A stretch of DNA of 64,000 bases from Trichobilharzia regenti (GCA_944472135.2 OX235263.1:35269379-35333378), one strand, 5' to 3'; positions 1 through 10,073 are shown, counted from the stretch's first letter. Program-made: numbers and translations. Notes: generated by a model from the letters alone, not told the origin.

Positions 1-190
1 CAGAATCTATACTTCCCATTCGCTTTCTTTACTAACAGCACTGGAGAGTTGTACGGGCTATCAGCTTCCTCAATAATATCGTCTTTTAACATCTCTCGCA
101 CTTGTCGCTCCACTTCGCCTTCCAGATGACATGGTATTCTTCGCGTTGTAAATGATCTTACTTTCAGATCACTTAACGGAATTTCATAAT
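1..190 (-). pseudogene. Ty3/gypsy pol fragment, start of reverse transcriptase
   Basis: The minus strand reads an open frame containing VREMLKDDIIEE and then SPVLLVKKANGKYRF. This is the conserved entry to the reverse transcriptase of Ty3/gypsy LTR retrotransposons (the series ending in a lysine pair, K-x-G-x-x-R-F). The catalytic palm lies beyond the left edge, so completeness cannot be judged. Reading frame support stops near 190, where a short TAA microsatellite begins, so the piece is probably broken on its 5' side. A gag-like remnant and an LTR in the same orientation follow at 600-1335 and may belong to the same insertion. Confidence 0.75.
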
Positions 191-600
191 AATAATAATA
201 ATATATTTCTTCCTGTTTATGCAGGAACATACCAATTGTACAGGCATGGATAAGTTATTATATAAATTACACAAATTGATGTATGATGAATTTACAGTTT
301 GGTTGTTCTTTCTGACATTAGAGTCAGACGGAACAGTCTGCTATAAAGTCTGTTTGTGTAGCACATAAAGAGATATAGAGATATTGTCTTCGCATTAAAA
401 AAAACCCAGACATCAGATGAATGTAATGCGGATATCTGCGAAAAATGCTTGAAGTCAATCCTCTTACATAACTTTGTTGTGAACAGCACCCTCGGCTCAA
501 AGTTTATTGATGTATTATGTTGAGATCAGTGATATATTTATTCCATTTTTTCAGTAGTCTTATCGTAGTTTTATAACATGAAAGAAATTTGATCGGGGAT
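187..600. other. No assignable gene; TAA microsatellite at its left end
   Basis: A short run of TAA units (about 187-202) is followed by AT-rich sequence with no frame I recognise. A 65-codon minus-strand frame at 292-489 has no familiar motif. The stretch separates the gypsy pol fragment from the gag-like remnant and may be decayed element sequence. Confidence 0.4.
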
Positions 601-1019
601 GCGAAAACTAGATGAGGTCATGTGAAGTTGTTTTACTGCATCAAATAGTGCTGAGGTCGGTTCCAGAATTCTCCACTTGCTCCATTTGTGTCTGCATGGC
701 GGACTGTATTCGTAAGTTCAGAAAAATGTTGAAAACTGCTCCATCGCTAGCTGTCTGTCCGTTGCACTGTCAAACTTTGACACCAAACTTTCAACCAATT
801 TCCTCCAATACACTGTGCCATTTGACCTGTCTACGCTGTCATATGCCGCCTTCGCTCGGCCTCTCAACATGGTCCCCAGAACAACTGTCTTCGCCACCTG
901 CCCCCTGACACCACCAGCTCAGCGACGGCCTCAAAGTCACGTAAGAAGCTCCGTATGTCTCCTTCTTCAAACGCGGTTGGCCACGGGATCTTCATTCTTC
1001 TGGAGGCAGCGACACCAAA
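600..1019 (-). pseudogene. Degraded gag-like region of an LTR retrotransposon
   Basis: Read on the minus strand directly after the LTR at 1020-1335, the sequence gives WPTAFEEGDIRSFLRDFEA, then after a frame change GRAKAAYDSVDR and LVESLVSKFDSATDRQLAMEQF. The pattern of an early 'F-x-x-GD-x-x-x-F-L-x-x-F' followed by a 'GRA..AY' and a 'L...F' helix resembles Ty3/gypsy gag. At least one frameshift and a stop near the end mark it as a pseudogene. The assignment rests on position after the LTR and general gag pattern, not on a named family. Confidence 0.5.
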
Positions 1020-1335
1020 TGTAACAAAAGAAGACAAGGGCCAGGCAACAGATCGAAAATCAACGCGTATTTATATATATTTTATGTACATTAATAAGGC
1101 TTATGCAGGCAGAAAAAGACAGTCTTCTAATTGGCTGTTTCTCGGAAGACAAACACAGTCTCCTGATTGGTTGTTTTCGATATTTCTCGGAAAGTAGAGC
1201 CATTTATCTGCGAATCATATTTGCCCACGTTTAAGTCTGCTGTGATTGGTTGTTGAATCAGCCTAGATTAATATCTACCAATCAGCGTCGATAAATGTCT
1301 ACCAATTGGCTAGCAGCCTGCTCTCGCCACGTCTG
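1020..1335 (-). repeat. Gypsy-like LTR (minus strand)
   Basis: The end TGTAAC at 1020 is the complement of GTTACA, a canonical CA end of an LTR lying next to the gag-like remnant. A related copy occurs at 27279-27605 (shared GAAGACAAGGGCCAGGCAAC and a similar GCTCTC.CCAC end), which supports a mobile LTR. The far boundary is approximate. The LTR holds five ATTGG or CCAAT pentamers between about 1125 and 1315, suggesting a CCAAT-box promoter. Confidence 0.6.
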
Positions 1336-1625
1336 TACTCAGTGAAAATGTATTACTATTTAGACAGCTTACAAACATGAGTGTTCCTGGCAGGAGCATA
1401 ATTCTTAACTCGCATACAGGAGCAGATACATTTTAGCCTGTGACGCTGGTGGTATTACGTTGGACCATTAGTTGTGGGATAAAAAAGAACACGGGTGCGA
1501 CCGAGAGAAGTGAACTCTAAATTCAGCATCCGTTTATATCACTTGGCATATTTAAGTGGAGTGATAACTTGGTGATACTGAGGCCTAAAAGCTAGTTTAA
1601 TAGTAGCGATATGATTCATTATCAC
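1336..1625. other. Unassigned spacer
   Basis: No open frame or repeat could be named between the gypsy-like LTR and the target duplication of the Penelope element. Confidence 0.5.
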
Positions 1626-1635
1626 TGGTAATTTA
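1626..1635 (+). repeat. Left 10-base target duplication of the P1 element
   Basis: TGGTAATTTA here is repeated exactly at 10610-10619, immediately outside the right end of the P1 Penelope element. This brackets the composite insertion and includes the nested BEL element. Penelope duplications vary in length, so ten bases is acceptable. Confidence 0.65.
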
Positions 1636-1972
1636 AACAAACCAAGAACTACAGTTTTAGCAGAATAAAATGGTACCATCTTTTATTTCGCTGCCTTCTC
1701 GTCAGCTGCTTACATGGCAAAGACATTATTAAATATATCTACAACAACAATTTTAACATATTTGCACAGAGTTAAGTTTAAACAAAAATCAATCGATCAG
1801 TTTACTCATACACTAAAAATATATACATATATAAATATGCAATATTAACCACTATTCCAAACAATAATAATCAAACACAGTGGAAACTTTTAGCATTTCA
1901 CATTCGGATGAAAGAGAGGTGAAATTATCCAGTTACCAGGGAAAAGAAAGGCTGATAACCGCTTCTTTCTGG
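1636..1972 (-). repeat. Inverted left arm of P1
   Basis: Reads as the reverse complement of 2961-3162 joined to 10443-10600. The join is direct across the BEL insertion, which shows BEL entered after this PLE copy had formed. The arm ends at 1972, one step before the in-frame GVAMGSP of the coding region. Confidence 0.85.
1659..1710 (-). ncRNA. Hammerhead ribozyme motif of P1, left copy
   Basis: On the minus strand: stem I AGCAG pairs with CTGCT, core CTGACGA, a nine-base stem II region GAAGGCAGC, GAAA, then a stem III that runs TAAAA, a palindromic ATGGTACCAT and TTTTA, ending AU-U before CTGCT. Every invariant core base is present (CUGANGA and GAAA). Stem II is nearly absent (one G-C closing pair). 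Hammerheads in Penelope terminal repeats are established; activity of this copy is unknown. Confidence 0.75.
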
Positions 1973-1983
1973 ATGGTGTAGCT

Positions 1984-3000
1984 ATGGGCAGTCCACTTAA
2001 CCCTGTTTTAGCAGATATATTCATGTCTAACCTTGAAAGAACAAAGCTGAAGCATGCAATCGACGAAACATCTTCCTACTGTCGTTATGTTGATGACACA
2101 TTTATAGTGTGCAAAAATAAAAGTCATGCTTCACACTTACTAAGATTATTCAATGGTGCACACGCCAATATTGACTTTACTATGGAACACGAAAGTGACG
2201 GAAAGTTTCACTTCCTCGACATAGCCATGGAACGCCTAGGAGACGGTAGTCTTCAAAAGTCAATTTATCGAAAGCCCACATGGAAAGGACAATACTTGCA
2301 TTTTAATAGCTTTTGTCCACATAGCTTTAAACGTGATCTAGTCAAAACTTTGTACTGTAGAGCGAGGAGAATATGCTCTACAGAGAAACTAGAGGAGGAG
2401 TTTGAGTTCTTTGAAAATATATTGAAGAGAAATGGGTATCCTCAAAGGTTCATCGACAAGTATGGAAGATCTGAAGTCACAAAAGTAAAACAAATCACGG
2501 TAGAAAAAATGCCAGTCTACCTTCAGCTTGCTTATATAGGTGAAAATATTGAAGCGATGATCAACAGAAGACTGAGTACATCACTAGCCATAGAGTATCC
2601 TGCAGCTAAGCTCGTTCCCGTCTATCGAACAACTTGCTCTTTGGTGCAATCAAAAATCGATAGATATTCTTCTCATGTTACCTCCAACTGTGTATACAAA
2701 TTTACGTGTATCTGCGGGAGCAGTTACATTGGAAGGACAGAAAGAAGGGCATATCTAGGATTTTCTGAACATGTACCAAAAAGCTTACGTCTAAAGGGAA
2801 CAAATGCTTTAAACAGTGCCATCACCAGGCATCTTCTCGACACGGGTCATGAGGTGGACGTTGAAAAGTCGCTCAAAATTATCAATAAGCAAAATAGCTC
2901 AATTCTCCTTAAGTTTACTGAAGCCAATTCCATCAAGCGCCTGAAACCTGATATAAGCGTCCAGAAAGAAGCGGTTATCAGCCTTTCTTTTCCCTGGTAA
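1984..3000 (+). CDS. Penelope-like ORF: reverse transcriptase C-terminal part plus GIY-YIG endonuclease (5'-truncated)
   Basis: The 338-residue frame opens inside the reverse transcriptase. MGSPLNPVLADIFM at its start is palm motif B, and YVDD near residue 35 is the catalytic motif C. The thumb follows. Near residue 238 comes YKFTCICGSSYIGRTERR followed by a conserved E-H, which is the GIY-YIG nuclease in its Penelope form with the CxC hairpin before YIG. Full-length Penelope proteins carry several hundred more N-terminal residues; here that part is replaced by the inverted arm, and the in-frame codons GVA just upstream show the cut fell between palm motifs A and B. The ATG is an internal methionine, not a natural start. 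The frame is otherwise unbroken, so the copy is fairly young, but it cannot encode a working polymerase because motif A is missing. Confidence 0.85.
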   Translation: MGSPLNPVLADIFMSNLERTKLKHAIDETSSYCRYVDDTFIVCKNKSHASHLLRLFNGAHANIDFTMEHESDGKFHFLDIAMERLGDGSLQKSIYRKPTWKGQYLHFNSFCPHSFKRDLVKTLYCRARRICSTEKLEEEFEFFENILKRNGYPQRFIDKYGRSEVTKVKQITVEKMPVYLQLAYIGENIEAMINRRLSTSLAIEYPAAKLVPVYRTTCSLVQSKIDRYSSHVTSNCVYKFTCICGSSYIGRTERRAYLGFSEHVPKSLRLKGTNALNSAITRHLLDTGHEVDVEKSLKIINKQNSSILLKFTEANSIKRLKPDISVQKEAVISLSFPW

Positions 3001-3162
3001 CTGGATAATTTCACCTCTCTTTCATCCGAATGTGAAATGCTAAAAGTTTCCACTGTGTTTGATTATTATTGTTTGGAATAGTGTTTAATATTGCATATTT
3101 ATATATGTATATATTTTTAGTGCATGAGTATATTGATCGATTGATTTTTGTTTAAACTTAAC

Positions 3163-3520
3163 TGTCAATGTAGTTGAAGATTGAACGATCAATTCATTTT
3201 TGTTTGCTCAAAACAAACTTCCCCAATTTTCGCGGAGGCATCAATACGACAGTCATCGTCTCATCGGTCGCTGTTCAGAAAAAAGTCAGGAGACAACCAT
3301 CAGAAGTAATCTTGTGATTTATTATTGTAATATTTGTTCACAGACCTTAGTAAAACATTATTTTATATGTTGGTGTAACAATAAAGAATTCTCGAGTGGC
3401 CAATCGGTGTTTTGGTTTTTTCGTCCGTTATTACTAAGCGTTTCTGAAAACTTCAAGGAACAGCGTGGGCCCGAGCGTAGCGAGAGCTGGGCATTAACGG
3501 TTTATGAGACGTGGCTGACA
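3163..3520 (+). repeat. 5' LTR of the BEL element
   Basis: 358 bases, from TGTCAATGTAG to GTGGCTGACA, preceded by the TTAAC target duplication. By eye it differs from the 3' LTR at roughly 33 positions (about 9 per cent), far more than the inverted internal LTR differs from the 3' LTR. An AATAAA signal lies near 3380. No clear tRNA primer site could be named in the 50 bases before the ORF. Confidence 0.92.
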
Positions 3521-3570
3521 GTTTCTGACGGTAGAAACAGATCTGGCGGATTCAGACAGTTGGTGAAAGT

Positions 3571-6500
3571 TTGGATAGTCACCGTTCATCTTTCCTGGTG
3601 CCGGTCAAGTCCTCTTTGAACAAGCAATATCTGGAACTTTTTGGAATTGGGTCAAGTTCAACAATGCCTGGGTCAAAGAAGGGACAGAGTGTCTTGGATG
3701 CAAACAGGAAAGTAAGTCATGGTGACTTGTCTGTTAATTGTAACGATGTGTCTGATGTTAAGCATGACATGGTTGATGTTACTGTTTCGCCGTTCAGGGA
3801 TAATAGGAACATCAAACTCCCTAAATTTGAACCACGGTGTTTCGATGGAAACCCGGCTGATTATTTACAATTTGTAAAGGAGTTTGAGATCATGCTGAGT
3901 AGTTTTTTATTAAGTGATGAATTGAAATTGATGTATTTGATGAGGTATTGCACTGGAGATGCTTCAAGAGCTATACAGTGCTGTAAGCTCATGCCCCCTA
4001 ATGAGGGATGCTCTGAGGCTATGAGCATATTACGTCAAAGGTTTGGAAGACCTTCGATGATTGTAAGGAACGTATACGAAGCTGTCAAAGGTAATGGCAG
4101 TCAACTTCAAGATGACTCCAAGGCACTTACTGAGTTTTTAGATAATCTTATGACTTATAAGAATACCTTGATTTCTATGAATTGCATGAGTGACCTCAAC
4201 TCGAGCTCAGTCCTAGAGGTAATTGCGAGACGCCTACCTACTCGGCTGCAAAGGAAGTGGGTAAAAATAAGCTCTCGTATAGAGGAGGAGGGTATCGAGC
4301 CAAGGTTTGATGATATTCTTAGACTGGTGAAGGACAGTGTCAACCAGGCGATGGGCAAATTCGCCAGCATTTTGCATTCTAAGGTAGAACCTAAGGAACC
4401 AGTGAATATAAGGAAGGCATTTGTGGTGAAGTCTCAAGACACAACGAGAAAGGATGAGTGTATTGTCTGCCATAACATGCATCAATTGAGTGATTGTAAT
4501 CGCTTTATCGCTATGTCACCCGTAGAAAGGTTAAAAATGGCAAAGCAGAAGCGGCTGTGTTTCAGTTGTTTAAAGATTGGGCATACAAAGTGGAATTGTA
4601 AGGCGACAAATAAAAGAAGTAGTGGTTTAACGGATATGCACCCACTTCTGAGAACAGTGAACGAACCTGGGAATTCGGTTAATTGTAATAGTATCTCTAG
4701 ACCCCTTGACATCCCACAAGTTTTCTTAGGGGTATTACCAGTTAAGGTGAAAGGACCGAAATCTTCAGTAGAGACTTATGCATTGTTGGATAATGGTTCA
4801 GACGTTACATTGATAGATGCTGAACTGGCTGGTTGCTTGGGTATTAAAGGCCCAAAGCAACCCTTGGTTGTAAATACTTTCAATTCTGCGAAAACAGTAG
4901 TATGTGAGCGAGTGTCATTTCAGTTAGAATCCTTGGCTACTGGGGAGACCGTGGAAGTGGATACTGCTTACACTACCTCCAGTATGAAACTTGGCGAAGC
5001 TATAGTACCTAGTCGTGAAACGGTTGTCGGTAAGCCATACCTGTGTGACATACCTCTTCCAACATTGCAAGATGGAAGAGTGAGAGTACTCATTGGATGT
5101 AGTGTGCCAGAAGCTCACAAGGTATTAGAAGAGAGATTTGGAGGTAGAGATGATCTGTTTGCGACGAAAACACCACTGGGATGGACAGTGAGAGGACCTA
5201 TACCCATAGTCCACATATCATCATTAGTTACAAACGATGGGGACAAACTAGAAACTATGATTAAAAATATGTATGACAAGGAGTTTTGTGACTGCGGTGT
5301 CCCAGGGAAGGGTCGTTCTGTAGAAGACTTAAAAGCAGTTAAAATAGCCGAGGACTCTTGTAAATACGAAAACGGGCGTTTCAGCGTTGGCCTACCATGG
5401 AGATTCAAAGATAGACAGTTGGTTTGTAATAGGAAAGTTGCTCTTAAGAGACTAATGGGTTTACAGAAGAAATTCCTGTCAGATGCAGAACTCTGGTCCA
5501 AATATAAGGAAGTCGTCGATAAACATATAATGAAGGGTTACGTTGAAAGACTAGTTGATCAGAGTGAGCCAGGGAAGTGGTATTTGCCCCATCATCCCGT
5601 CTTTAACCCGAGGAAGCCAGGTAAACTCCGTGTGGTGTTTGATTGTTCTGCGAAACATGAAGGAGTCTCTTTAAATGATAATCTGTATAGTGGCCCAGAT
5701 TGCGTGAGCTCATTAGTGGGACTGCTATTGAGATTCAGAAAGTTTACAGTTGCTGTCGCGGCGGATATTGAGGAAATGTTCCTACAGGTGAAGGTGCCAG
5801 AGAGTGACAGAGATCACTTGAGGTTTTTGTGGTTTGATGACGGTCCTTGTGGTAAGGTGTCAGAATATAGGATGACAGTGCATCCATTTGGTGCCACGTC
5901 CTCCCCGTTTTGTGCTAATTTTGCTCTACGAAAGGCAGTGTCCACATTTGGTTCTAATGATTTGCTGGACGTCATAGATTGTTGCTTCTACGTGGATGAT
6001 TGTTTAGCCTCCTTCGATGATGATAAGTCTGCAGTTAGATTTGCAACAAGCATCACTGAAGTGTTAGCTAAGGCCGGCTTTCGTCTAACTAAGTGGGTCT
6101 CGAACAGCCTAGACGTTTTGAAGCATATAGATCCAGAAGACAGAGCACCTACCGTACGAGATTTGCCTGTTGATACTCTACCAGTTGAACGCACATTAGG
6201 TATGCGATGGGATGTGAACTCTGATACCTTTGGATTTAGTGTTGGTGATATTGATAAGCCAGTTACTCGGAGAGGTGTGCTCTCTGTGTTGTCGTCCGTG
6301 TTTGACCCACTTGGATTAGTAGCACCTTATCTACTTCCGGCTAGGAGGTTATTTCAAGAGACATGCAGGAAAGGGTTACAGTGGGATGAACCATTAAGTG
6401 AGAGGCAGAGAGAAGAGTGGAAGGGGTGGGTTAACAGTTTAAGAATGCTGAATCTACATTCCGTCTCACGTCCACTTAAGCCGTCGAGAAATCATGATAT

Positions 6501-8574
6501 AATTGACTTCCATGTTTTTTCTGATGCCTCTGAGGTTGGATTTGGTGCAGCCGTATACATCAGAACCACCTTAAGGAATGATATAGATGTTAGCCTGGTG
6601 ATGGGTAAATCTAGAGTTGCACCTCTAAAGACGGTTTCGATTCCGAGATTAGAACTTAATGCCGCCTTACTAGCTGCGCAGTTATTCACAACGGTGTGTA
6701 AAGAGTTGGATTACCCCAAGCATCCCGTAACGTTTTGGACTGATTCGATGTCTGTGATATATTATATACGCAACGAGTCAGCAAGATATGCATGTTTTGT
6801 AGCTAACAGAGTATCTCAAATTCGTGAACTAACAACTGTTGAGCAGTGGAGGTACGTACCGTCTGGAAAAAATCCAGCTGATCTAGCCTCGCGAGGAGTT
6901 ATTGATATGAATGTGGTTAAAAATAAGTGGTGGAAAGGTCCAGAGTTCTTGCTAAGGGCTGATAGTATGTGGCCTCGTAGAGAAGATGAACCACCGATAA
7001 ACGAGTGTGCCTTGGAGTTGAAGACAAGTGTCAGTTTAACATCTACTCAAGAAAGACATTCAGGTTTACATCCACTTTTTAAATATTATTCTTCTTGGTA
7101 CAAACTACTGAAAGCGGTTGCGTGGTTGACACGATATGTTACGTATTTAAAGGTCATGCATCTTGCGGGATACGAAAATATGAATGTGGGGCCTTTGAGA
7201 GTCGAAGATATTAGAAATGCAGAGTTAGCGATTTTGAGGGCTGCTCAGTGGGAAGCGTGGGGTGAGATTGCCAAGGAGGATAGTCCCGATTTCGCAGATT
7301 TCAAGGTGCGGTTAGATAGATTATCTCCGATAGTTTCCGAAGGGATCGCTAGAGTTGGTGGACGTCTACAAATGTTAGAATCGTCATATGAGACCCGTCA
7401 TCCGGCTTTATTACCTTGCTACCATCCAGTCACTGATCTCATTATAAGACACTACCATGTTCTTGAAGGTCATTTGGGTACTTCGCAAGTACTATCAAGT
7501 ATTCGATGTAAGTTCTGGATAGTGAAGGGAGGTACTGCTGTCCGTAAAATAATTGATAAGTGCATGGAATGTAAACTCCGAAATGCTCGTCCAGTACAGC
7601 AGATGATGGCACCACTCCCAGCGTGGCAAGCTTCTGAAGGGAATTATCCATTTGAGTACGTTGGGGTGGATTTGTTCGGACCTTTTGTAGTGAAGAGAGG
7701 CAGAACCCTATGTAAAAGATATGGCTGTTTATTCACCTGTTTGAAAATGAGAGCTGTGCATATTGAGATGGTTCATACGCTAACTACTGATTCATTCGTG
7801 CTAGCATTACATAGATTTATAAATCGCCGGGGTGTACCGAAGATGATGTTCAGCGACAGAGGGACTAATTTTGTTGGCTGTCACGCCGAGCTTAAAGAGT
7901 ACTTCGAAGGTCCTCAAACGAGAGTTCAGGAAGAGTTACTGAAAAGGAACATCGAGTGGCACTTCAATCCACCACATGCCAGCCATAGAGGTGGGCTATG
8001 GGAAAGACTTATAGGAATTATCAAGCGTATTTTAAGCTCCATAATTAAAAACCAGAGTTTGAATGACGAAACGCTGGAGACATTTTTTTGTGAAGCTGAA
8101 CGAATATTAAATGACCGGCCGTTATCACCTGTGAGGGACGACGTCAAGGATTTTGATGTGTTAACCCCAAATAAATTATTGTTATTGAGAGGCAACCCTG
8201 GCATAGAGGACGCAAGCGGGGAAGGAATACCTACGATTAAAAGATGGAAACAAGCCAGGCACATGAAAGATATATTTTGGAAAAGATGGTTAAAGGAGTA
8301 TGTTCTAACACTGCAAACCAGGGACAAGTGGAAAAAGTTGTGCCGAAACTTAAAGGTTGGTGACATAGTATTAGTAGCAGATAAATGTGCCACAGGTAGG
8401 TGGCCTTTGGGAGTGGTAGTAAGGCTGATCTGTAGTGGTGATGGATTGGTGAGGACGGTTGAGGTGAGAACAAGTTGTGGCATGTTGGTGCGAGATATCA
8501 GAAAACTGTGTCTACTGGAAGGTGCTGAGAGTAGAGAGTCGGAGGATGAAACACTAGATGATTTTCCAACCTAG
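3571..8574 (+). CDS. Pao/BEL gag-pol polyprotein, intact
   Basis: A 1667-codon frame with no stop or shift. In order: gag-like DUF1759 from about residue 89 (RCFDGNPADYLQF); two zinc knuckles near 297-345 (CIVCHNMHQLSDC, then CFSCLKIGHTKWNC); a retroviral-type aspartic protease (DUF1758) with LLDNGSDVTLID near 406; reverse transcriptase with AADIEEMFLQVKV, HPFGATSSPF and FYVDDCLAS (near 806); the peptidase A17 linker with FDPLGLVAPYLLPARRLF; RNase H with FSDAS near 984 and TDSMS near 1056; an H2C2 integrase zinc finger near 1294-1340; the integrase core with D near 1367, D near 1429 and E near 1477; and a C-terminal DUF5641-like region with TRDKWKKLCRNLKVGDIVLV. The start at 3571 lies 50 bases after the LTR; MPGS at 3664 is an alternative. 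An intact frame this long suggests recent activity, which conflicts with the divergence between the two LTRs. Confidence 0.95.
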   Translation: MDSHRSSFLVPVKSSLNKQYLELFGIGSSSTMPGSKKGQSVLDANRKVSHGDLSVNCNDVSDVKHDMVDVTVSPFRDNRNIKLPKFEPRCFDGNPADYLQFVKEFEIMLSSFLLSDELKLMYLMRYCTGDASRAIQCCKLMPPNEGCSEAMSILRQRFGRPSMIVRNVYEAVKGNGSQLQDDSKALTEFLDNLMTYKNTLISMNCMSDLNSSSVLEVIARRLPTRLQRKWVKISSRIEEEGIEPRFDDILRLVKDSVNQAMGKFASILHSKVEPKEPVNIRKAFVVKSQDTTRKDECIVCHNMHQLSDCNRFIAMSPVERLKMAKQKRLCFSCLKIGHTKWNCKATNKRSSGLTDMHPLLRTVNEPGNSVNCNSISRPLDIPQVFLGVLPVKVKGPKSSVETYALLDNGSDVTLIDAELAGCLGIKGPKQPLVVNTFNSAKTVVCERVSFQLESLATGETVEVDTAYTTSSMKLGEAIVPSRETVVGKPYLCDIPLPTLQDGRVRVLIGCSVPEAHKVLEERFGGRDDLFATKTPLGWTVRGPIPIVHISSLVTNDGDKLETMIKNMYDKEFCDCGVPGKGRSVEDLKAVKIAEDSCKYENGRFSVGLPWRFKDRQLVCNRKVALKRLMGLQKKFLSDAELWSKYKEVVDKHIMKGYVERLVDQSEPGKWYLPHHPVFNPRKPGKLRVVFDCSAKHEGVSLNDNLYSGPDCVSSLVGLLLRFRKFTVAVAADIEEMFLQVKVPESDRDHLRFLWFDDGPCGKVSEYRMTVHPFGATSSPFCANFALRKAVSTFGSNDLLDVIDCCFYVDDCLASFDDDKSAVRFATSITEVLAKAGFRLTKWVSNSLDVLKHIDPEDRAPTVRDLPVDTLPVERTLGMRWDVNSDTFGFSVGDIDKPVTRRGVLSVLSSVFDPLGLVAPYLLPARRLFQETCRKGLQWDEPLSERQREEWKGWVNSLRMLNLHSVSRPLKPSRNHDIIDFHVFSDASEVGFGAAVYIRTTLRNDIDVSLVMGKSRVAPLKTVSIPRLELNAALLAAQLFTTVCKELDYPKHPVTFWTDSMSVIYYIRNESARYACFVANRVSQIRELTTVEQWRYVPSGKNPADLASRGVIDMNVVKNKWWKGPEFLLRADSMWPRREDEPPINECALELKTSVSLTSTQERHSGLHPLFKYYSSWYKLLKAVAWLTRYVTYLKVMHLAGYENMNVGPLRVEDIRNAELAILRAAQWEAWGEIAKEDSPDFADFKVRLDRLSPIVSEGIARVGGRLQMLESSYETRHPALLPCYHPVTDLIIRHYHVLEGHLGTSQVLSSIRCKFWIVKGGTAVRKIIDKCMECKLRNARPVQQMMAPLPAWQASEGNYPFEYVGVDLFGPFVVKRGRTLCKRYGCLFTCLKMRAVHIEMVHTLTTDSFVLALHRFINRRGVPKMMFSDRGTNFVGCHAELKEYFEGPQTRVQEELLKRNIEWHFNPPHASHRGGLWERLIGIIKRILSSIIKNQSLNDETLETFFCEAERILNDRPLSPVRDDVKDFDVLTPNKLLLLRGNPGIEDASGEGIPTIKRWKQARHMKDIFWKRWLKEYVLTLQTRDKWKKLCRNLKVGDIVLVADKCATGRWPLGVVVRLICSGDGLVRTVEVRTSCGMLVRDIRKLCLLEGAESRESEDETLDDFPT

Positions 8575-8577
8575 GGC

Positions 8578-8634
8578 GTCAACCTGAGAAGGGTTGTAGG
8601 CGTACTGCTGTAAGTCCTACAATTCTTCAAAGGG
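8578..8634 (+). repeat. BEL 3' region stem-loop repeat, copy 1
   Basis: Contains TTGTAGG and, 15 bases later, CCTACAA, giving a seven-base-pair stem around a loop with CGTACTGCTGTAAGT. It begins just after the stop codon of the polyprotein. Two more copies follow at 9134 and 9324. Confidence 0.7.
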
Positions 8635-8691
8635 TAGCGCATCAATGAGCAGTCCAATGTGCTGGGTGTGTGATTTTCTACATAAGTTTAT

Positions 8692-9048
8692 TGTCAGTCA
8701 CGTCTCGTAAACCGTTAATGCCCAGCTCTTGCTACGCTCGGGCTCACGCTGTCGCTTGAAGTTTCTCAGAAACGCTTAGTAATAACGGACGAAAAAACCA
8801 AAACACCAATTGTTGACTTGAGTATTCTGTATTGTTACACCAACATATAAATCAAGTATGACTAAGGTCTGTGAACAAATATTACAATAATCAATCATAA
8901 TATTACTTCTGAAGGTTTATTACTGACTTCTTTCTGAACAGCGACCGATGAGACGATGACTGTCGTATTGATGCCTCCGCGAAAATTGGGGAAGTTTGTT
9001 TTGAGCAAACAACAAGAATTGATCGTTCAATCTTCATCTCCATTGACA
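8692..9048 (-). repeat. Solo LTR of the same BEL family, inserted in opposite orientation
   Basis: About 357 bases from TGTCAGTCAC to CCATTGACA, the reverse complement of the flanking LTRs. By eye it differs from the 3' LTR at only about six positions but from the 5' LTR at about 9 per cent. The flanks TTTAT (8687-8691) and TTCAT (9049-9053) match at four of five places, so a target duplication is likely. It lies between stem-loop repeats 1 and 2; removing LTR and duplication restores a spacing near 194 bases. Confidence 0.85.
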
Positions 9049-9133
9049 TTCATATTGTATATACTGAATTGATATCATCTGTCATCTAGATGTTGGTAAT
9101 TCTGTTTGTGTCCGGACGACTTCCACTTGGATC

Positions 9134-9190
9134 ATCAACCTGAGGAAGAATGTAGGCGTACTGCTGTAAGTCCTACAGTTCTTCAAGGGT
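9134..9190 (+). repeat. BEL 3' region stem-loop repeat, copy 2
   Basis: Same unit as 8578-8634, with TGTAGG pairing with CCTACA. It is preceded by TTTGTGTCCGGAC, which also precedes copy 3, so the true tandem unit is about 190 bases. Confidence 0.7.
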
Positions 9191-9323
9191 AGTTTGTCGT
9201 GCCAGAATCCACCACACTTGATGTGTTGATTGTACATATGTTTGTGTTAAATAGTTGTGTGAGTTCCAATTATTGTAATTGTTGGTTAATCTTGTTTGTG
9301 TCCGGACATTCCACAACTTACAA

Positions 9324-9380
9324 TCATCAACCAGAGAAGGGTTGTAGGCGTACTGGTGTAAGTCCGGCGATTCTTCAAAG
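9324..9380 (+). repeat. BEL 3' region stem-loop repeat, copy 3
   Basis: Third unit, 190 bases after copy 2. The stem is weakened because the 3' arm reads CCGGC instead of CCTAC. Confidence 0.65.
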
Positions 9381-9399
9381 GAATTCCATCAAGATATGA

Positions 9400-10073
9400 T
9401 CCGAGAGTTTGTGTGTACTGTTTGTATATATGTGTGGTGTGTCATATCAATTGGTGTTTTTTGGATTCATTGTGTTTACTCGTTGTTTTCGTACCTTGTT
9501 TTATTACATAATTTTGGTAAAATTTTCGTCGTGATTACTTCTGAAGTTGTTTCGAGTCTTCTACATCCATGAATGAATTGATTGATGTTAAGGACAGCAG
9601 ATGGGTCGTATACTCCGGGGAGGCTAGGCTATTGCTGAGAATGAACTGCACACGGAGATAATTGTTAGCTGCGGTCCGACACGCCGGGGAGAAAGAGTGT
9701 AAACGACTGAGGCTCGCATGCGTCACCGTTACTAGAACTGAGACAGAATGAGTGACAAGCGATCGCAGTGGTAATTGGTAGTGAGTAGATAAGAGGATGA
9801 GAGTGGTGTATCGTGAGGTGCTGCTATGGTCACGTTGCATTCTGCAAGAGTCATTCTAGCAAGTGGTGGTTGTGTTGCAAGAGGATGCCTTTAACTGGAA
9901 GGCGCAGGTCGTCATTGATGTGTGAGATTGTGCTGTGAGTATGCTTGTGGTGTGTTGGCTTTTCTGTTTGTTTTCCATTTCAGCCCTGTCCGTGTAACCC
10001 AGGTTGTCGCAATGGCATCCAAGTCAACGTGTATTAGCCGTGAAGGAAAATAGGGATGGATCCGTATTTTGCC
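9400..10073 (+). other. BEL 3' untranslated region
   Basis: Non-coding, with scattered shadow frames and no named domain. It may hold signals for packaging or export but none can be identified by eye. Confidence 0.5.

Noticed and set aside
3800..8483. Minus-strand and alternative-frame ORFs across the BEL polyprotein, e.g. 7926-8483
   Set aside because: They lie opposite a long intact coding frame with full domain order and have no motifs of their own.
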